Assembly: GCA_965246785.1 (NCBI GenBank)
Contig: CBDFFM010000020.1
Span: forward strand, 62,001 to 126,000
Direction: 5' to 3'
Length of the DNA stretch: 64,000 nucleotides
Source of the DNA: UBA1952 sp965246785
Lineage (GTDB): Bacteria > Bacteroidota > Bacteroidia > Chitinophagales > Chitinophagaceae
Each line of letters begins with the position of its first letter. The stretch's first letter is position 1. Of the stretch, positions 60,552 through 64,000 are shown one piece after another. Under the pieces are notes generated by a model. That model did no database searches. It was not told the origin of the DNA and was given only the letters and a program-made list of their open reading frames with translations. Position numbers and translations under genes: made by a program.

Positions 60552-61676
60552 ATGAAAATTCTGTTTGCACCTCAGAATACGGCATCCTTTCTGTCCAACC
60601 TCATGGAAGGACTTAAAAAAGTGCCGGGCGTGCAGGTAAGTGGGCTGTCTTTGCAGCAAAACAAGTTCTGGACCTTCTTTTCTGAGTGGACAGTGCTGGA
60701 GCCCGAGGTGCCTTGGCGCAAGCAGCCACTCAAGCGGCTACGGCAGGTAGTCCGCCGGCATTACGCAATGCTGCGACTCATACTCTGGGCCGACGTCATT
60801 CACTGGATATGGGACATTAAGGGTCAGACTGTGCTGGATGTTCACTATTGGCTCATATGGCTCCTGCGGAAGCCTGTGATTATAGAATGGGTAGGCAGCG
60901 AGCTGCGAATGCCGGAATACCTCTCTTCCTTCAATCACTATTACAAGCAGGTCTGGGACAGCGGCGAATGGGAGTATAGATTTGAAAGCGACGAAGGCAG
61001 TCGCCAACGCCAGCGGCGCTTCCGCCGGCTCAATGCCCTGCCGGCAGTGGTTCCGGAAATGTCTTTGTTCATAGACCCCGCCATCTTTAAGCGCTTCTGC
61101 ATGTTGTACGTCCGCGTGGAGCTTTCCCAGTATAAGATATCGTACCCGGACATTATGCGGGAGGTACCGGTGCTGGTACATACGCCTACGGCAATTGCCG
61201 CCAAGGGCACCAAATACCTACGCCGGATTATTGAGTCGCTCAAAGAAAAAGGCCTTCGCTTTGAGTACATAGAGATAACCAACAGCACCCGCGAGGCTGC
61301 ACTGGAAGCCATTGGCAAGGCCGACATCTTCTTAGACCACTTCATCTACGGCAGCTACGGCATGGCTTCCTGCGAGGCTATGGCAATGGGTAAGCCCGTA
61401 TTCAGCTACATCATGCCGGAGGTTTGGGCGCTGCTGCCTGCGGATTGCCCAATCAATCCGGCCTCATTGGATACCCTTGAAGAAGAATTGGCCCGCTATA
61501 TCCGGGATGCCAGGCTACGACACGAGATGGGCCGGCAATGCCGCGCCTTTGCGGAACAATACCAGAACGCCGATACCATTGCAGCGCAAATGGCCTTACT
61601 CTACCGGGCGCTCCTGGAAAAAAATACGGAGCAAACCGAGCGCCTGACAATGCGAACGCTGCCGATGCGGCGGTAG
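60552..61676 (+). CDS. Glycosyltransferase (GT4-like)
   Basis: 374 residues. MKILFAPQNTASFLSNLMEG starts a GT-B N-terminal domain, and the C-terminal half has VLVHTPTAIAAKGTKYLRRI, FLDHFIYGSYGMASCEAMAM and GKPVFSYIMPEVWA, the pattern of the nucleotide-sugar-binding E-x7-E region. It adds a sugar to the growing polysaccharide; donor and acceptor unknown. The basic C-terminus (TLPMRR) ends 5 bp before an intergenic stretch containing a promoter box. Confidence 0.75.
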   Translation: MKILFAPQNTASFLSNLMEGLKKVPGVQVSGLSLQQNKFWTFFSEWTVLEPEVPWRKQPLKRLRQVVRRHYAMLRLILWADVIHWIWDIKGQTVLDVHYWLIWLLRKPVIIEWVGSELRMPEYLSSFNHYYKQVWDSGEWEYRFESDEGSRQRQRRFRRLNALPAVVPEMSLFIDPAIFKRFCMLYVRVELSQYKISYPDIMREVPVLVHTPTAIAAKGTKYLRRIIESLKEKGLRFEYIEITNSTREAALEAIGKADIFLDHFIYGSYGMASCEAMAMGKPVFSYIMPEVWALLPADCPINPASLDTLEEELARYIRDARLRHEMGRQCRAFAEQYQNADTIAAQMALLYRALLEKNTEQTERLTMRTLPMRR

Positions 61677-61762
61677 CACACCTCAGGCTTCTTTACCAGC
61701 CGTCCTTGCCGCATCGCTTGGGTGCCATAACACCAAATACGCGCACGGCTGCCTTTTTACAC

Positions 61763-61770
61763 TAATTTCG
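61763..61770 (+). promoter_or_regulatory. Putative -7 promoter box TAATTTCG
   Basis: The same octamer as at 7024 and 50393, 81 nt before the ATG at 61852. No -33 TTTG at the usual distance. An AAAAAGGAG lies 50 nt before the ATG, too far to act as its SD. Confidence 0.4.
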
Positions 61771-61851
61771 CCCGCCTTTTCAGCTATAAAAAAGGAGCAT
61801 CTGCGGCAGGCACGCCAGGTCCGCTTCCATTTACACAAACACCTCTGACGG

Positions 61852-62862
61852 ATGATTAATATAGCGCTTATAGGCTGCGGGCGGATTGCGGAGCGCCATG
61901 CAAAGCACATTGCGGGTAAAGACCGGCTGGCCGCCGTCTGCGATATCGTTCCGGAAAAGGCGGACCGGCTGGCACAGGAGTACGGCGCTAAAGCCTACTA
62001 CAGCGTGGAAGAATTGCTGGCCGGCGATCACGGCGCCACCCTCACTTCCATCTGCACGCCCAACGGACTGCACGCACGGCACGCCATTCAGTCGCTGCGG
62101 GCGGGCTACCACACGCTTGTAGAAAAGCCTATGGCCATCAGCGTGAGCGACTGCGGGGAGATGATAAAAGCGGCCGAGCAAATGAACCGCCGGCTGTTCG
62201 TTATCAAGCAAAACCGCTTCAACCCGCCGGTAGCAGCGGTGAAGAAAGCATTGGACGAAGGCCGGTTGGGCGCCGTTTACAGCGTACAGCTCACTTGCTT
62301 TTGGAACCGCAACGACGATTATTACCGCAACTCGTGGAAAGGAACAAAGGCCCTTGACGGTGGCACGCTCTACACCCAGTTCAGTCACTTCGTTGATTTG
62401 CTTTACTGGTTCTTCGGAGACGTGCATAAGGTGGAAGCGTACACGCGCAATCTGGCGCACCAAGACATCATTGAGTTCGAGGACAGCGGCGTTGTCATCC
62501 TTGACTTTTATTCCGGCGCGCTCGGCGCGGTCAATTATTCAGTGAACAGCACCTCCCAGAACATGGAAGGCTCGCTCACAATCATCGGCGAAAAGGGCAC
62601 GGTAAAAATCGGCGGGCAATACCTCAATACGCTCGAGTACCAGCGCTTTGCCGACGGGAGCGAGATTGTGATTACCGATAAAGGCAATGCGCCCAATAAC
62701 TATGGCAATTACATAGGCTCTATGAGCAATCACGACAAAACCTATGACAACCTGATTGCCGTATTCAAAAACGGGGAGACCATTTCCACAAACTTCTTTG
62801 AAGGCTTAAAGACCGTAGAAATCATCAATCGCATTTACGAGGCTGCGGCAAAGCATCATTAA
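61852..62862 (+). CDS. Gfo/Idh/MocA family nucleotide-sugar dehydrogenase (copy 2)
   Basis: 336 residues. MINIALIGCGRIAERHAKHI opens the NAD domain, TLVEKPMAI holds the EKP motif, and NSWKGTKALDGGTLYTQFSH and IEFEDSGVVILDF match the copy at 50450 closely. Length and motif order are the same, without the Ala-rich N-terminal extension of copy 1. With the acyltransferase and DegT genes after it, this forms a second 3-oxidation/amination module, probably for a different sugar. Confidence 0.88.
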   Translation: MINIALIGCGRIAERHAKHIAGKDRLAAVCDIVPEKADRLAQEYGAKAYYSVEELLAGDHGATLTSICTPNGLHARHAIQSLRAGYHTLVEKPMAISVSDCGEMIKAAEQMNRRLFVIKQNRFNPPVAAVKKALDEGRLGAVYSVQLTCFWNRNDDYYRNSWKGTKALDGGTLYTQFSHFVDLLYWFFGDVHKVEAYTRNLAHQDIIEFEDSGVVILDFYSGALGAVNYSVNSTSQNMEGSLTIIGEKGTVKIGGQYLNTLEYQRFADGSEIVITDKGNAPNNYGNYIGSMSNHDKTYDNLIAVFKNGETISTNFFEGLKTVEIINRIYEAAAKHH

Positions 62863-62864
62863 GC

Positions 62865-63341
62865 ATGATTCACGACCCCACCCTTCTGAATAGCGGGATT
62901 AAAGATGTGCGCTTTGGCAGCGGCGTCAAGGTGGTGCAGCCCTGCAATATCTACGGCTGCGCCATTGGCGATGATGTGTTTGTAGGGCCGTTTGTGGAAA
63001 TTCAGAAAGACGTCTTCATCGGCAGCCGCACCAAGGTGCAGTCGCACGCCTTTATCTGCGAGCTCGTTACCATTGGCGAGGATTGCTTCATAGGCCACGG
63101 CGTCATGTTCATCAACGACCTCTTCAGCGAAGGCGGTCCGGCCCGCGGCGATAAGACAAAATGGAAGAGCACCACAATCGGCAATAGCGTTTCCATCGGC
63201 TCCAATGCCACTATACTCCCGGTCAGCATCTGCGACGGCGCAGTCATCGGCGCAGGCGCCGTTGTTACTAAAAACATTACTACGCCCGGCATTTACGCCG
63301 GCAACCCGGCCCGGCTTGTCCGGCCCTTGCAACCTGAATAG
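62865..63341 (+). CDS. Hexapeptide-repeat acyltransferase (WlbB/WbpD-like)
   Basis: 158 residues of left-handed beta-helix: FGSGVKVVQPCNIYGCAIGD, VFVGPFVEIQKDVFIGSRTK, HAFICELVTIGEDCFIGHGV, ending GAGAVVTKNITTPGIYAGNP. The HGV and KWKSTTIG region is typical of nucleotide-sugar N-acetyltransferases such as WbpD and QdtC. Placed 2 bp after the dehydrogenase and 2 bp before the aminotransferase, it likely acetylates the 3-amino group. Confidence 0.88.
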   Translation: MIHDPTLLNSGIKDVRFGSGVKVVQPCNIYGCAIGDDVFVGPFVEIQKDVFIGSRTKVQSHAFICELVTIGEDCFIGHGVMFINDLFSEGGPARGDKTKWKSTTIGNSVSIGSNATILPVSICDGAVIGAGAVVTKNITTPGIYAGNPARLVRPLQPE

Positions 63342-63343
63342 CT

Positions 63344-64000
63344 ATGCACGTACCATTTGTGGATTTACGTATCCAATACCAGCGCCTGAAGGGAGAGATG
63401 GATGCCGCAATCGCCGGCGTAATCAGCGAGACGGCCTTCATAGGCGGCAAGTATGTTACGCAGTTTGAAGAAGCTTTTGCCGCGCTGTACGGCGTGAAGC
63501 ACTGCATCTCCTGCGCCAACGGCACCGACTCACTCTACATCCTGATGAAGATGCTCGGCATCGGGCCGGGCGATGAGGTGATTACTGTGGCCAACAGTTG
63601 GATTTCATCTTCGGAAACCATTACGCAGACAGGTGCAAGACCTGTGTTCGTGGATATTGACCCGCAGTATTACACCATTGACGAAAGGGCCATCGAGGCA
63701 AAGATTACGCCCAATACAAAGGCCATCATCCCGGTTCATCTTTATGGACAGGTGTGCGACATGGACGCTATTATGGCTATTGCCGGAAGGCATGGCCTGC
63801 CAGTGATTGAGGACTGCGCCCAATCACACTTCTCCGAGTACAAAGGGAAGCGTGCCGGCACCATAGGTATCGCCGGCTCCTTTTCATTTTATCCAGGCAA
63901 GAATCTGGGCGCCTACGGCGATGCCGGCTGCATCATCACCAATGACGATGAGCTGGCCACTAAATGCCGCATGTATGCCCGCCACGGCTCCCTTAAAAAG
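63344..64000 (+). CDS. DegT/DnrJ/EryC1 sugar aminotransferase (copy 2), cut by the window edge
   Basis: The first 219 residues are visible. MHVPFVDLRIQYQRLKGEMD, CANGTDSLYILMKMLGIGPG, VIEDCAQSHFSEYKG and the PLP lysine Lys186 in SFYPGKNLGAYGDAG are all as expected. It would aminate the keto sugar from the dehydrogenase at 61852. The sequence continues past 64000, as the cluster probably does. Confidence 0.92.
   Translation, partial: MHVPFVDLRIQYQRLKGEMDAAIAGVISETAFIGGKYVTQFEEAFAALYGVKHCISCANGTDSLYILMKMLGIGPGDEVITVANSWISSSETITQTGARPVFVDIDPQYYTIDERAIEAKITPNTKAIIPVHLYGQVCDMDAIMAIAGRHGLPVIEDCAQSHFSEYKGKRAGTIGIAGSFSFYPGKNLGAYGDAGCIITNDDELATKCRMYARHGSLKK

Noticed and set aside
1..64000. tRNA, rRNA, riboswitch or origin of replication
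   Set aside because: No cloverleaf-like or rRNA-like stretch, no recognisable riboswitch core and no DnaA-box cluster was seen by eye. A covariance-model scan would be needed to exclude small RNAs.

Overview
The window reads as chromosomal DNA of a Bacteroidota bacterium, most likely of the Chitinophagaceae or a close relative. The support is two secreted proteins with type IX secretion (T9SS) C-terminal domains, GEVEDY-type repeats, DUF4270 and DUF4468 proteins, a fused E1 alpha/beta dehydrogenase, promoters of the Bacteroidota type (-7 box TAnnTTTG), almost no Shine-Dalgarno sequences, and the gene order panC / short glycogen synthase / DUF4270 / glmS. I saw no rRNA, tRNA, prophage, integron or CRISPR-Cas locus.

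Layout. 1-12.6 kb: housekeeping and envelope genes (GT-C membrane proteins, SDR, rsgA, pyk, panC, glycogen synthase, DUF4270 lipoprotein, glmS, metK). 12.6-22 kb: Uma2-type protein, peptide-binding lipoprotein, DUF983, ASCH protein, two unknown genes beside a palindrome array, pckA, a ketoacyl synthase and a lipoprotein. 22-25.2 kb: a partial Bat (aerotolerance-type) module, DUF58 / BatD-like / BatA, bracketed by inverted copies of a 66-bp repeat. 26.3-28.7 kb: a probable kynurenine/2-aminomuconate degradation pair (semialdehyde dehydrogenase and RidA-type deaminase) with a VapBC toxin-antitoxin pair wedged between them. 28.7-43.7 kb: lipoprotein, permease, fused E1, large T9SS protein, MlaE-type permease, adk, secreted VWA protein, T9SS propeller protein and a hydrolase. 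43.8-49 kb: DinB-like protein, a complete IS982-family element, OmpA lipoprotein, membrane protein and an LTA-synthase-like sulfatase. 49.3 kb to the end: a surface polysaccharide (O-antigen type) cluster with a UDP-GlcNAc 2-epimerase, two Gfo/Idh + DegT modules, acyltransferases, a MaoC hydratase, epimerases, glycosyltransferases and a flippase. It continues past the right edge.

The most unusual content is intergenic. Three arrays (about 2.39-2.65 kb, 17.18-17.45 kb, 25.97-26.13 kb) are each built from a different inverted-repeat word, yet all are spaced at about 21 bp or exact multiples (21/42 bp, i.e. 2 or 4 turns of B-DNA). The central array has seven 16-bp palindromes at intervals of 42,42,43,42,42,42. 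Separate families of short tandem repeats (8- and 11-mers based on GTTGGA), a 66-bp dispersed repeat and a GTTGTTGGTC hairpin also recur. One 11-mer tract forms the alpha/beta linker of the E1 dehydrogenase, where a change in unit number would break the reading frame.

Quality note: ten single-base frameshifts interrupt six otherwise well-conserved genes (DUF4270, glmS x2, OmpA lipoprotein, sulfatase x3, MaoC, flippase x2). Most lie in short G, C or T runs. Because glmS is normally essential, I take them mainly as uncorrected sequencing errors and describe each gene across the break.
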